Origin: Zantedeschia hybrid cultivar
Taxonomy: Eukaryota; Streptophyta; Magnoliopsida; Alismatales; Araceae
Reading direction: 5' to 3'
Assembly (NCBI GenBank): GCA_030544215.1
Contig: JARZZO010000004.1
Span: 43,637,980 to 43,701,979, forward strand
Length of the DNA: 64,000 bases
How positions within the stretch are numbered: the first letter of the stretch is position 1; the number at the start of each line of letters is the position of its first letter. A program made the position numbers and the translations under genes. This document shows positions 12,169 through 25,250 of the stretch, piece after piece. The notes beneath the pieces were generated by a model, which saw only the letters and a list, made by a program, of their open reading frames with translations, did not search any database and was not told the DNA's origin.

Positions 12169-13264
12169 TGTAAAACCTCGACTCTCTTATTCGTGTTTTC
12201 CGAACCGAGTTACCAAGTTGCCTAAGGTTAATGTTAATTTGGATCATTTTAATTCAAGCAAAATGGTCAATTATGGTTTAGTTATGTTTAACCCGTTTAG
12301 AAATGTGAATTTGATTGAATTTGTATGGCTTGGTTTAGTAGGCTAGATTTGGACCCATTTAGAGCTATTGGGCCTTAATATGTGATTTTTAAAAGAGCCC
12401 AATGGGTGCATAAAGGAATGAGGATAATTTTTAGAAGATTTAAGGGGCTATTTGAAATTTGTGATGGTTTATATATGGGGTGGAGAGAGAATCCGAACCT
12501 ATCCTTTTCCATTTCACTCCATGCTCTTCTCTCTCTTCATCTCACTCTCTCTCATGATTTTGGTGGTGATCTCTTATTGTATTTGGGAGATCTTGTGCTT
12601 GGAGGGGTTCTTTGGGTGATCTTGGTAGCTTGGAAGCCTTGGTTCTACCTCTTCTTGGAGTTTCTTGAGAAAAATAATCTTCTTTGTAAAGGATTCTAGT
12701 AGAAGAACATAGATTTCCCTTCTTCTTCTCTCTTGGAAGCTTGGATTGATTCTTAGAGACCGATTCGAGTGGTGAAATTTCATTTGAAAGTAGGGTGATG
12801 CCCATTTGCTAGATTTTCCCTATCCATGGCTTGTATGTGAGATTTGATGCTTTAAATGATCCTGCATGGATGAGAAATGATATTTTAAAGATGATTCTAT
12901 AACATGTGCTCACTAAATGGCTACTAGATGATGCAATTGATGAATTTTATGAGTTTTTTTAGTTTAAAGTTCTATGAAAATGGGTTGTTCACAACTCTCT
13001 TAAATTATTTCGAAGCTTATTTTACTTTGATTGCTATGCATGTTAGTTCTATGAGTATCGATTTGACTTGCATGCGTCTAAATTTATGTTTCTTATAGTT
13101 ATCTTTGCCCCTAAGTTCATAATTGTTCGTAAAGATTGTGGATTAAGTTGTGAACACCATAGTTTTATATTTGAAAGAATGCAATACGAGATTGGAAAAT
13201 CAAGTTGTGAAGCTTACTATGATCTCTAAAGTGATTAGATTGGTATGCATGTTATAGAATTTGT

Positions 13265-13348
<84 letters not shown>

Positions 13349-14735
13349 CAATTTAAATTTCATGGATTTTGGTTTTAGTTTGAGTGAGATTCAACCCCAT
13401 CTTTATGGGTGTGTTGGTTGTCTCTAGAAACAAGATGGTCAGTTAGTGTTTTAATTAGCTTGAATTTTGTGGTACCCTAATTAGTGTGATTTTTGGATAT
13501 GTAATAGTATTTTATGTCAGCTTTCATGCAAAAAAATAGATCTTGATTTGGATGTATATTTTGTGAGCTATAGCCATCTGAACAGAAGGTGCGCAATGCA
13601 GTACGTTGACTATTTCTGTCAGTTTGCTATGCTAACAGAAACGGTTGACTGTTTAGACAAAAACGATCGACTATTTTTGCCAGAGCTTCTATTTGGCCTT
13701 CATTTGGCCAAACGGTATATGGTTTTATTAGTCCAGCCGACCATTTGGACCCATTTTGTCCACCGATAGGTGCATTTTGACTTGGGATTGGTACATGATA
13801 TTTATAATTGATGAGATTAAAACTATTTCAGCCATTCCTCCTTATAACCTTATGTTCTTGTATCATGATTTGATCATGTGAGTATTTTATATGATAGACT
13901 TATGTTTTTAAACTTTAGTAGAATGACTAACCTCGCTAGCTTATGAATACCCATGTGATATACTCCTTAAGGAAAGGGTGAGATTTTAGCAATGTGATGG
14001 GGTTCGGTTAGAGTCTGGCTTGCTATATGATGGTGTCTAAATGTCTAAGACCATTGATGCTATCTAGTGATTGTTAATCCCTGTTATACCAAATATTAGA
14101 TGAATGATATGTTGATGATGACTTTGAATTGATACGAATCACAGTTGCTATTATGACAAATGATTGGAAATGATGAGTGATCCATGATGATTAATTACAG
14201 AATTGATTTATGATTATATGATGAATTTGTATTGAATTATTGATTATTAGAAATACTTTATTTTCATGAGATGAATTATCTTTGGTTTTATGGTTCAGTA
14301 GAGATTTTGTAGTCCATTATGGGCACGGGATCCCTACTGAGCTCTTTTTGTGGAGACTCAGCCTACCATGTTTCAGGTTCGGAGTTGCCGAAAGAGCCTT
14401 GAGGCGTGGTGACTCGACTAAGTTGTGTAGTGCCCTTTTTGCTAGAGTGCTCGTTGGTGGGAGATAGCGGCAATCATCTTTTCTTGTGTGGAACTCTTAG
14501 GCTATGTAATAATCTATGTTGAACCTTATATTTTAGTTTACTATTCTAGACATGTGTTGAATGGTCACGTGTATGAACTATATTGTACTAATGTGTATTT
14601 AATTCTATCCTTTCTAATTCTTACTTATCATCCTGAATGGTATGAAATGATTATGATGTGTCTTGACCCGGTAACACGCCGTGTCAAGTGAGCCAACCCG
14701 GAGTGGTTCGGTGTCATTTGAACCGGGATGTTACA
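12169..14735 (+). mobile_element. Ty3/gypsy 3' LTR (about 2.57 kb)
   Basis: It begins TGTAAAACCTCG directly after the gypsy polypurine tract and ends GGGATGTTACA, so TG...CA is respected with inverted TGTAA/TTACA termini. Length and ends fit Tekay/Del-type LTRs. It includes a long AT microsatellite (13267-13346) and a GGGATCCCTACTGAGC motif near 14328 shared with the LTR at 22663. ORFs in it (e.g. 12382-12699) look accidental. Confidence 0.7.
13267..13346. repeat. (AT)n microsatellite
   Basis: About 80 uninterrupted bases of alternating A and T inside the gypsy LTR. It makes the tyrosine/isoleucine-alternating ORF here an artefact. Assembly length may be unreliable. Confidence 0.95.
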
Positions 14736-14737
14736 TA

Positions 14738-14899
14738 TGATGAATCTAGAAGGGGGTGAATCGGTTCTTTAAGCAAATATAACTAAATTTGAATTGTAAT
14801 AAACTGCAAATGAAACTATTGCACAACAAAAGAGGGAAATAAGAAGCCATCACACAATATGCACAGAGATTTATACTAGTTCGGTCTATCCATACCTAC
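14738..14899 (-). mobile_element. Copia (Sirevirus-like) LTR, first piece
   Basis: The plus strand reads TGATGAATCTAGAAGGGGG and later TTTATACTAGTTCGGTC, wording common in plant copia LTRs. It is interrupted at 14900 by the LARD-like element and resumes at 28425. Read on the minus strand, this is the 3' end of the LTR. Confidence 0.6.
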
Positions 14900-17435
14900 T
14901 ATTATACCCTATATTTTTCTAATCTATTAATGATTTCAATTAATTCAACTTGGACCAATTAACTAGTTATGAGAGTCTATTAGTGAGTTTAAGTAACTTG
15001 ATTTGATCTAATTAACTAAATTATGAAAGACCATTAGTCCAATTATACTATTAATAATAGCCCACTAATTTAGTTGAAATTTTGGGAATGATGCATTAGA
15101 CAACAAAATAGTAAAATAATGATAACTTTCTATAGAAAATTCAGATTAAGGCATGGTCAATATCATTAGAAAGAGCATGAAAAGTTATATAACTTTGTAA
15201 AAGTTCATTTTTACTAATTCAGAAATTTTAGAGTTCAAAAATATCGATGATCAATTTTAAAAAGAATTGTCCATAAAAAAAAGTCTTAATCGGATTAGGA
15301 TTTGACTTATGAAATAAAAGATGTATAATTAAAGTTAACCACGACTTCAAAAGTCATGTATAATATATTTGACTTAGACTGAAAGTATAATATAATAATT
15401 TTGAATATAATTAAGATTATAATTAATAAGTAGAAAGTCATAATTACAATCCTACTTGGACTAAGATTATGTATATAGATTTACTTGACGTAGTCCTGAT
15501 ATTTTAAATATAGGTTCATCTATGAAATTTTAAATTAGATGAGACAACTTTTATTAAAACGATGACTCAAAATTTTAGATGTTTTATGAAGAGTATATAT
15601 TTAAACTAAGTCATTTACTAGTCGAAATCATGACATATTTGAACGAGAAGAAATTTTGCTAAATTGCTAGATTTGGAGTACTCAAGATAGGAAGTTAATA
15701 AAATAGGCATAATGTTTTGTACAAATATCCAAAAATAGTTAACGTAGTGGCATTAGAAATATAATAAAAAGTTCTAAAACTTTTCAGAAGAGAGTATTTC
15801 CTAATTCAAAAGTTTAAGGGGTCGAATTTAAAGGTATTTAGAAACGAAAACTACAGGTGGCGTGAATAGAGTCTGATTTGTACTAGGAAGTGACTTTAAC
15901 TTAGAAGATTAAGTCATGAGGAGTTAGAGTTCAACTCCAGTAAAGAAAAGAGGTATTAATGATTTTATTAAGAAGAAAAATAAGTAAAAATAGAGCCTTC
16001 AGGTCATGCTCAAGTTCTATTGTATGCAATTCTCTTCCAAGGGTAAGTTCATGTGGTGTTCTTGAGAGAATAGAGTTGATTCATAGTTATTTCTTTTGAG
16101 AATTTGATTCTAACCATTGTTTTATGTTATTGGAGACTTAGAGAACGTGAAAAAGAGCTTAGAGAATGTATAAAATAATTTATAAAATGAATAAACCATG
16201 GATAGATAGCAAGGAAGCCATAGGGGCACCAAGAGCCGATCTTTCTTCAAGAGATAGAGGGATAACTATAAACATGATCTATTTTGTATTAAAAATTATA
16301 TTATTTTTAAAGGTTTACAAAAGCTAATCACTTGGTAAGAAGTTTTTTCTATTTTTCTACTTCCTGATCATCAAGTTTCACATTTTTTTGACCTTATTTA
16401 TCATTTATTCCATGACTATTATCTCAGCATATGTAGTCTGTCTATTCAATCTGTTTTGTTTCCAATTGGGATCACTTCGGTTACAGATATTCGTTCTCTC
16501 TTGTTCGATGTCCAATTGTGTTTCTATTTTCATACAAGTCTATTTCTCATGTTATATTTATGTCCAATAAATTTCATAATTTTATGAGTTCTTTTGATAT
16601 TTGTTTCGTAATATTCTTCTTAGACTACATAATCTGTCATCGCAGTTTTCAAATCCTAAATTGTAAATATTATATCTCACTTGATTTATGCATAAATTAT
16701 GTAAAATTTTGTGGAGACTTTTGTTATATTATCCTTGACTTTTCCGTAAAGTTTGAGAACTTTATGACTCCGTTTTATATTTATTTTTCCCTCTGTTTTA
16801 ATTGCTGGAATCTTATTTAAGTCAAATCGAAGCGGGAGTCCAAAATTATATCAAGAGAATCCATAAATTGATGAAACTTTTTTCACACTTTACATATGAT
16901 CCATTTTACATGTTCGCCAAGTTTGGCATTTTTTTGAATATGTTTGATAATATTTGGCCTATTTGTTAATTTTTTTCAGCACTGAAATTTAGTTTTGATG
17001 GCTGAAAAATATGTTTGTTACTCCAAAAATTCTAAAAAACTTCTTTTGTCTATCTTTCTTCTCTAGCAACCTATTTTGTTCAGATTTTACTCTGATTATC
17101 CAACTATATGACCATGTTGACTCTTTAAGTGATTATTTTCTATGTAAAAGTATATATCTTGACTCTTATATGTGAGTATCACTTTGTCAAATCAATTTTC
17201 AGATCTATGATGATTATGAAATCTGTGAAAATATGATTGTATCATATTTGTTTGATATATGTTTGGACATTGCCGTCGTAAGGAGGTTGTGACTTATTCC
17301 ATAAGCGTTCGTGAATAAGTTCTGCCTATGGGTAACGAGAAAATCCCGGTGATTGTGTTTTGTTTGCAGTCATCTAAGGTGGGACAATAGATTCTCGTCT
17401 ATGCATGTGCAAGATCTTAGTACACTTGCCTATAT

Positions 17436-17835
17436 GTTTGGATTTGATTTGTTTAGCACATAATTATGAAACATAATTTGTTGTTTAGATCTATTTGATT
17501 CAGTTTATGATCTGCCCAGTTTGCTCTTTGACATCTATGCTCAGTGATTTTGATCTCAGCCTATTTGATTAAGAATCTATGTTCATTCTGATTTTGATCT
17601 CAACCTTGATTTGGATTTGTATGTCTATTTGATATGTTTGAATTTGATTTGTTTAGCACATAATTATGAAACATAATTTGTTGTTTAGATCTATTTGATT
17701 CAGTTTATGATCTGTCCAGTTTGCTCTTTGACATCTACGCTCAGTGATTTTGATCTCAGCCTATTTGATTAAGAATCTATGTTCATTCTGATTAGCTGTT
17801 CTGATAATATAAACTCTAATTTGATAGGCTACCAT
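17436..17835. repeat. 200-bp tandem duplication inside the LARD 5' LTR
   Basis: The stretch starting GTTTGGATTTGATTTGTTTA (17436) is repeated from 17636 with a few substitutions. The other LTR has only one copy (near 27540), so the duplication arose after insertion. Confidence 0.85.
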
Positions 17836-17947
17836 GCTAGGATAAATTTGTTATATTATCAGTTCGATATATTCAGTTTGATATATGATATGTTATGATC
17901 ATAGTTAGTAGACTTATTCAGTTAGATAAGAATTTGATCATACCATA

Positions 17948-18470
17948 TGATGGGGAAATCCGAATGAGCTCAATCAATAAACAACCCGATAAGAATTGGT
18001 CCGAGAGGTGCTCAGCTCAGACGAAGCCCAACAATTTCTGGGCTGAAGGCAGCATAGGCCCATTCTTCTCCAACCCAGCCCAGCTGAGGTCATGAAGGGG
18101 GCTCATGATGTTTCTTTTAGAACTTTATTCCTTCTTATGAATAGTCCTACATCGCCTGCCATAAGAAAGGTACCCTCCTCTCCCACTATAAAAGGAATAC
18201 TATTAGCGGTAGAAATGGTACACAATTAAGCCTTCATCTTTCTCTCTTAGTGCATTAGAATTATCATTAAGTCTATCACTGACTTAACCTTCGGAGAAGG
18301 TTCCCCTGGGCCGAGACCTAGGACACTTCCTGACGGTTTCTTGTCTCTATAGGAGCATCCGTCCTCGTTCTCTGACTCTCTTTTGGTTGCGGATCCCCAT
18401 GGCTTCGAATTGTCTGCCAGTTCTCAGATTTCGCATTCGGAGTTTGACCGCGATTGCCTCGGCTGCATCA
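17948..18470 (+). mobile_element. Solo LTR (523 bp) with perfect CCATA target duplication
   Basis: It runs from TGATGGGG to GCTGCATCA. CCATA flanks it on both sides (17943-17947, 18471-18475). The matching site in the other LARD LTR (about 27850) lacks it, giving an empty-site control. A TATAAAA box lies at 18187. Its GC-richer text differs from the host LTR. The family is unassigned; it could also be a small non-autonomous element. Confidence 0.85.
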
Positions 18471-19082
18471 CCATATATGCTATATGCTAGTCGATCTATT
18501 CATGCTATTAGAAAATATATTTGATTTGATAAGCTTATATTTGATCATTTTTTATTTCATGTTCTTATTTGAGTTATATGTAGAACTGTGTAAGATCATA
18601 TTTAATATAATTATATAATGTGATTTGTAAAATTTACTATATATTAAGTCTTGTGGATGGTTTAAAGCATGCTGAGCAGTTGTATTCATAAATCCAATTA
18701 ACATTTTCAGAGTCTGAGAAAGAGAATCTGAAATTTGAGGAGATTTCTGATTGAAGAATTTGACATCGTCAGGAGGTTATCTAGATTTAAATTTATAGCT
18801 TTCTTAGATTTGATGTAGTAATGATAATAAAAAATTGATATATTTTTCTTTATTTGGTGAGATTTTGAGAATTTATATACAAATTGATGAATATTATAAT
18901 TCGTGAACTTAGTATTGACTATATTTGAATATTTTGGATGAGTTGATGGTTATGACATTTATTTAAATCGCCTTGTGATTGTTTTGCTCTCATATCTGTT
19001 TGTTATGGTGGAATTTGTTTCGAGATTACGCAGTTGGTCTTCGAGTTGAAAAAAAATGAATCGGATCTGAAGCGTAATAATA

Positions 19083-19094
19083 TGGTATCAGAGC
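19083..19094 (+). other. Primer binding site of the LARD-like element
   Basis: TGGTATCAGAGC matches the complement of the 3' end of plant initiator Met-tRNA. It lies 3 bases after the LTR end, where reverse transcription would be primed. Confidence 0.85.
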
Positions 19095-19799
19095 AATTAT
19101 GAAAGTCTGAGCATCTACAACCATATGATCTTAAGTCATACCGATCGATCTTAAAGGATATGATAAAGTTTAAGATTAGTATGACCTTGGGGTTAGATTA
19201 GCAATTAAGGTAACACCTAGTTTCAAGTTGTAGCTTGGAGATTTGGAGATAGGTGATTATAAATGACGTGCTTAGCTGGTTACCACAATTAGACTTATAT
19301 AAAAAAAATTCTTGACATGGATAGAGATTAAGAGGATTACGTTTCATCTTTTTAGGGGGGAGAGCCTGCTATAAGATACATATGTATTGTCTACTTATAT
19401 TTTTCAACTAGGTTTAAGCCATTAGAAATTGACTTATTTTTACTCCTGATTATTTGATAATTAGCACTAAGAGATTCTTAGACCACAACATACATTCTTA
19501 TATTTAATTAAAAATCTATTCATCTACATTCACTTGTGTTATCTATAAACTAGAAAGAATTAGTTAACACTTTAAAATGTTAGTATAGGATAGTACTTCT
19601 AAATTTTATAAGTGACTCATATTTAATTTCATGACATGTGTTTGATTGGATGTTGATAATCTTAAATCTACTTTTGGGGTGAATAACTAGAATCATACTA
19701 TGACCACTGATCCTTTAAATATTAGTACATTTACGAGAAAATATAGAGATCACATAGGATATTAGGTTATTTGATAGTGGTACTGCACTATAGTTATAT
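19095..19799 (+). mobile_element. LARD internal region, left piece
   Basis: 705 bp of AT-rich sequence with no ORF or gag/pol motif. It ends at the solo LTR at 19800; TATAT at 19795-19799 is the duplicated target. Confidence 0.65.
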
Positions 19800-22004
19800 T
19801 GTAACGACCCGTCACCGTATAATCGGGGATCCGATTACTAAATGGGTACCGAATCATTAATTTGGAACCAAACCAGGATCTAAGTAAGTCTGGGAAATAA
19901 ATAATAAACTAAGCTAAACATTCACATCGCATTGAATTGAAAGGAAAAAAAAAGCAGGAATTAAAAGTTATTACAATGCGACTCGATACAGCAAATAATT
20001 ACATACTCCAACAGAAAAGAAATAATTAAGCATACAGGCCAGAAATAAAGATAACAACTACGTCGGGGCATACCCCGGAACAACAACTGACGGCGCGCGA
20101 CACACAGCAGCACACCCCTCGCTAAGTTTGCCTGGAGTCCTCACCTGAAAACCGCAGGGGTGAGTCTCAATGAAAAGACTCAGTAGGGATCCTTCGACCC
20201 CTACTGCCCACTTACACACCCACAAGTGTAAAATGCAGCTAAAAGTCCAGTGAACAAGTAAAGCAGTAATTACTACTCCTAAATCTCGATATGAATCACA
20301 TGCATTCGAAATATATTTAACATGCATATTTCTAAAACCAGTCTACCAGGAAATCCACAACCAACGTCTCGGTAGAACACGCCAACCACATAAACGAAGG
20401 TGGAGAAAACACCGACCCGCTGAGACCAAACAGTAACCCCTCGGATAGCACTCTAGCTACTCCGGCCCAACTGGCTCAGGTGGTTACTCCTTCCCTCAGC
20501 ACGAGTGACACTCCAAAGGTACCACACCCACACCGGTACTAGCTAACCCCAGGGTTCACCAGGTGACCCTCTCTCACTAGGCGTCACCCCGCCACACCCA
20601 CACCGGCGCTGTGCTCCACCCACACCAGCACAGGGTGATAAAGCGCTACAACTGTCACTCAAGGTCCACAGTAACACAAAACACGGTACAGTGTCATCCG
20701 GTCACGAATAAATCCATCATTATCGAGTAGATTTAAGGCATGCATTTAACCGACTATCTAATAGTGTAAATACATTTTACTGGCATGGATTAGTGTGGTT
20801 CTGTCTTGAATCTCGTCGCCCAAGGCCGACGCTATTCAAGCATCCTAAACTGGTTCATAAAATCTCGGCCTCAGAACCTGGCCTAAAACACGTCATCCTG
20901 GGAAGCCGCCTTTTCAAAAGGCGTCTGCGTCTTCAGACGCCATTCACAACAAATTCCGAGATTGCAGAGACTTCGGTCGGGGTGATTTCCTGCCTAAATG
21001 GCGTCATGATGGCCCGACGTCCTTCTAAAAGGCGTCGTCCATACATGACGTCTTTTAGCGCCAGATGCCAAGTTCTGTCCCCAGAACGAGGGCTCCCTTT
21101 TCACCCCCAAATGCCCCAAAATCAAACCAAACGGAGGAGGGAGAGGGGCAATCTAAACCATCACAAAACCACATTCACAGAAACTCCCATTCCCATCAAG
21201 AAAAAGCTCCTAACATGCTCATTCTACCCAAAAACCACAGATCCGTAGCATGCCTCAAGCAGTAGAACATAGTTTTTAGAATAAAACACTACAGGAATCG
21301 TCACCCTACAGGTTACTTGAACTCCTCCAAGCTCCAAGCCGTCCACCCGTCTCGCCCCACGCCGCCGCCGATACCGCCGAGGTCGTCCTTACTCCACCGG
21401 GATGTCGGCCGCCGTCCGGAGAGAAAACGCCGCGGAGGAGGTGGTGGTGGTAGTGGTGGGAGTTAGGAGGTCGATGGAGTGGAGGGAGAGATGAAATGGT
21501 GGGAGGAAAAGAGGGAGGGGAAGGAGGCGTCGCAGGAATCGCCGGAGGAAGGGAGGAGAGAGAGGGAGAAGGAAGAAATGAGGGAAAGGAAGGAGGATTC
21601 GCGGGGTTAACCAGAAACTGGCTAAAACGCGTCGAACTGTACGGACGCCAATCAGTTGACATGACGGGCCGCTCTGACAGAACTTTGAAACGCGTCGTCC
21701 ATCCAAGACGCCGTTCAGACGACAAGACTGGCGCCGTACACTGACAAGCCAGGGTCGCAGTCTGAAAGGCGTCGTCCCTCGCGGACGCCGTTCAGACAAC
21801 ACGACAGGGCCGTACTCTCACTGCCTAAAGCCAGCCCACGTGGCACCCACGTGGCACAAACTAAAACGCGTCTGCAATGCTGGATGCCGTTTAAACCGCG
21901 TCGAGCCCGGCTCGACGCGAAACAGAATAGAGTCTCAGCCCCACTACGGCCTGAACTACAGGGTCCGACCCCGAAAATCGGATCCGAAAACCTCAGTCCT
22001 TACA
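19800..22004 (-). mobile_element. Solo gypsy-type LTR, minus orientation, TATAT target duplication
   Basis: On the plus strand it runs from TGTAACGACCC to CAGTCCTTACA. TATAT lies on both sides (19795-19799, 22005-22009). It is an inverted relative of 22663-25245: shared words in order include TATAATC, ATTACTAAATGGG, GGCATACCCC, CTCAGTAGGGATC, CCCCTCGGATAGC, GTCTTGAATC and CCGAAACCTCAGTCC. It carries about nine short GCGTC/GACGC hairpins (20814-21060, 21626-21925). The ORFs here (20793-21248, 21306-21802) have no known domain and follow base composition. Confidence 0.85.
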
Positions 22005-22009
22005 TATAT

Positions 22010-22662
22010 TCTCTTAATATATTAAAATACTAAGAAGATACTTATAGACATGTACATAATCATTTTAAAGTGATTCATTAGGCCACTTATAGGTATATAC
22101 TTAAGCTCTTCTATGCTATCCTTTAGACTTTACCCTTGAAGATAAATATAAATTACTTCTAGTTCCACGATAAGTAAATTTGCTAAAGTATATATAATCT
22201 ATAAACTAATTAGGAGAGTGGATCTGTGAAGGATATTTGGGAGTTAAACACATTATCCTGATTAGGTATTAGATCAATCTTCTTTAAACTCCTAGATTAG
22301 AAGCAGAACATCGATGACTCATAGTTTCCATTAGATCTTTGAACTATTATAATTGTTGGAAGTATATATAATTATGTAACAACATACTGTGAGGTTAGGA
22401 GTCACGTGTCTTAAGTTGAAACTACTTATAGAAGTTAATTGACATATTCTTATGATATTCCAAGTACTTTTAGGGAGTAATTATAAATCATGATAAGATT
22501 GTTATGATCATGATATGTATCCTAATTATTTTGGTACCATATGAGAGTTAGTTAGTCATCAATCTCTTTTCACCCCATACCCTTAACTATGTTAGGATAA
22601 ATTTATCTATTGATCAATTAGGTTGATTAACTAAATCGGATCTCAAGTCTATAGACACATTA
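22010..22662 (+). mobile_element. LARD internal region, middle piece
   Basis: About 650 bp of AT-rich, coding-free sequence between the two solo LTRs. The CATTA at 22658-22662 is the left copy of the second target duplication. Confidence 0.65.
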
Positions 22663-25245
22663 TGTAAGGACTGAGGTTTCGGATTCAGTTATCGGGTCGA
22701 TTTCGGAGTCGAACCCCTTGGTTTGGGCTTTTGTCGGCTTGTGGCATGGCCTCTTAATCGCGTCGAGCCGAGCGCTTTTGAATGGCGTCGGGCTTGGGGG
22801 ACGCGATTTAGGAGCCATGCTAGTGGGACGCGTGGTCGGGCGTCGGTGTACGTGCGTACGGTCTCGGTCTTGTTGTCTGAATCATGTCGCATGTAGTCGA
22901 CGCGATTTAGAGATCCGCCAGTGTACGACCTCGTCTTGTCGTATGATTGGCGTCGTCTACGAATGAGCGATTCAGCGTGATTCGGTTTGACGCCCCGAGC
23001 CATCCCTCATTCCCTCCTTCACTCTCTCTCTCCTCCCTCTCTTCGACTCCCTCCGTTTCCCCCTTCCCTCATTCCCTTCTTTCCCTCTTCTTCCTCTTCC
23101 ACCTCTCCAACACCTCTCTACCTCTCACCACTACCACTGCCATCTCCTCTACGGCACTTTACTCTCCGGACGACAACTGACGTTCTGGCGGAGTGACGGC
23201 GTCTACGGCAATACCGACAACGGCTTATGGTGTGGCGGTTGAGCGGCAAGGAACTATGAGGAGTTCAAGTAACCGGTGGCAATCCTTGCATATGATTCGT
23301 TTGATTTAAACTATGATTTTCCGCTTTGGAGTATACTATGGAGGTGTGAGGATTTTGGGTAGAATTAGTATGTTTAGGGGGCTTTTCTATGGAAATGCTT
23401 GTTTTTATAAAATGGGGGTTGGTGTGCTTTCAATATGGTTATTTGGATTCTTCCCTACCTTTTATATTTTGCCGTTTTGGGACGCTTTGGGGGAGGAAAT
23501 CCCACGTTGTGGCTCGGTGAGGCCGGAGGGAAGTTCTGATTTCGAGCGTTAAGTGGTGTCGGGCCTAGGAGATGCGATTTGCAAATCGTGTCGGCCATAG
23601 GCGACGCAATTTAGGCCTAGGTACCAGAGGGCAATTCGGTTTTCAGGCGGTAAATGGCGTCGCGACCAGGTGACGCCATTTAAATGGTGTCGACCATGGG
23701 CAATGCAATTTAGGCCCAGATCCCTCCCGAGGCCAATTTCCATGGGACCAGTTTTAGGGCTTTAAATGGCGTTGAGCTCAAACGACGCGATTCAAGACAA
23801 AGTCCCATTAATTCCTACAATTAACATGTGTGTATATTGTTAGACTTTCCTGTTAAATGTATGCTTGAAATCATATATTGGGGGCAGAGATTTCCATGTG
23901 ATCGGAATCGCAATGTGTTGTGTTTGTACGATCATGAATCTAGAACGACTGTGGTTTGTGTTTGACACCTTGTGTCGGTGTAGGAGTGACGCAGTGTCGG
24001 TGTGGCAGTGACGATGTATCGGTATGGGAGTGGTACATGTCCGGGTGTCACTTGTGGCTGGAAGGAGGCAGAACCACCTAGATCTAGATAGGCCGGAGTA
24101 GCCAGCGCGCTATCCGAGGGGTTGCTCTTCCATTCCAGCGGGTTGATGTTTTCTTGGCTGTCGTGGCAGTTTCTAGTGTATTTATGACTGTGGAGCTGGG
24201 TGTGATATTATTAGAAGTATACCCATTCGCCATTGGGCCTGATGTAACTTGAGACGTCAAGGTTATGGGTGTATACCCTTTCATCCTTTGGCCTGATGTA
24301 ACTTGGGGGGTTAGGGTTACGGGTTGTCCCTAGAGCTTCGGCTTGAGGGGGGTTTCGCCGGTCCCCTAGACCCTCGTGTAGCGCCTAGGCAAGGCGCGGA
24401 GGGAAGTCCGGTTGATAAGACAGTGGTTTCGACTACTTGTGTGCATACGTAACTGGGTGGTGGTGATACACTAGTCCCAGTTAGTCCTAGTTTAACTCAC
24501 TACCTCACCCTACAGTGTCCAGAGCTCGTAGGGGCGGACAGGCGTAAGTGTTGGTTGTGTTGTGAGGCACCGTTTGTACGCGTTTGGCTGTGTGGTTTGT
24601 GTGTTTAGTCGGATCGTTGGTGTGAACTCTGGTGTTGAGTTGGGTTGCTTGAGTTGCTTTAGAACTGTGCCTGTTGCATTTACAAATGCATGTATTTCAT
24701 ATCTTGCAATGGAATTTGGGAATCTTTGGAGTTGTGGTTTCTTCTCATTAACTTTCGCCGTTGGGGCTATAGCTTTACCGCTTTCGTTTATAGCTTTCCT
24801 TTAATTCTGCAGTTTCCTGGTATTGTTTCCGGGAGGTGGGGATCAGATGATCCCTACTGAGCCCAATTATGGTGTGGCTCACTCCCTAGTTTTTTAGGTG
24901 TGGACCTTTTGGCGAGTGTTGGCGCGTGGGTTTCTTCTTGGTGTACGCGCCAGCAGCTGTCTCGATTCTGGGGTATGCCCCGATGTTATTGTACCTTTTC
25001 TTCTGTCCGTACATATTTAATTTATGTGGACCATATACTTATTGTTGGACTGTATACGGACATTGATATTGTGCTTCCTGCGCATTTGTAGATTTCTTGT
25101 GGTCCATGAGATTGTTATATTTAGCTGTGTTTAACACTTACTTTTCCAAACATATTGTTTGAGATCCGAGTGTGAACCTGAAGATAATGGTCCCTATACC
25201 CATTTAGTAATCAGGTCTCTGATTATAGGGTGGCAGGTTGTTACA
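22663..25245 (+). mobile_element. Solo gypsy-type LTR, plus orientation, CATTA target duplication
   Basis: It runs from TGTAAGGACTGAGG to GGTTGTTACA with CATTA on both sides (22658-22662, 25246-25250). It is the same family as 19800-22004 but opposite in direction, and about 380 bp longer. Part of the extra length is a stretch near 24190-24480 with a repeated GGCCTGATGTAACTTG word. A pyrimidine-rich block (23000-23110) and a hairpin array (22757-22975, 23553-23795) are notable. It shares CCCTACTGAGC near its 3' end with the gypsy LTR at 12169. Confidence 0.85.
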
Positions 25246-25250
25246 CATTA

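Larger units (their letters stand above)
14900..19079 (+). mobile_element. 5' LTR of the LARD-like element (4.18 kb)
   Basis: It aligns with 25448-28419 from TATTATACCCTAT to GAAGCGTAATA. It is longer because it holds a solo LTR (17948-18470) and a 200-bp tandem duplication (17436-17835). Without these it is about 3.4 kb. No convincing ORF lies inside. Confidence 0.8.

Noticed and set aside
13245..13427. ORF with alternating Ile-Tyr
   Set aside because: Translation of an AT microsatellite.
21306..21802. Minus ORFs rich in Pro/Ser/Leu in the solo LTR
   Set aside because: Low-complexity purine-rich block inside an LTR; no family match.
19800..25245. One 5.4-kb TIR transposon with TGTAAC...GTTACA ends
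   Set aside because: Each half has its own TG...CA ends and a perfect, different 5-bp target duplication, so two solo LTRs explain it better.
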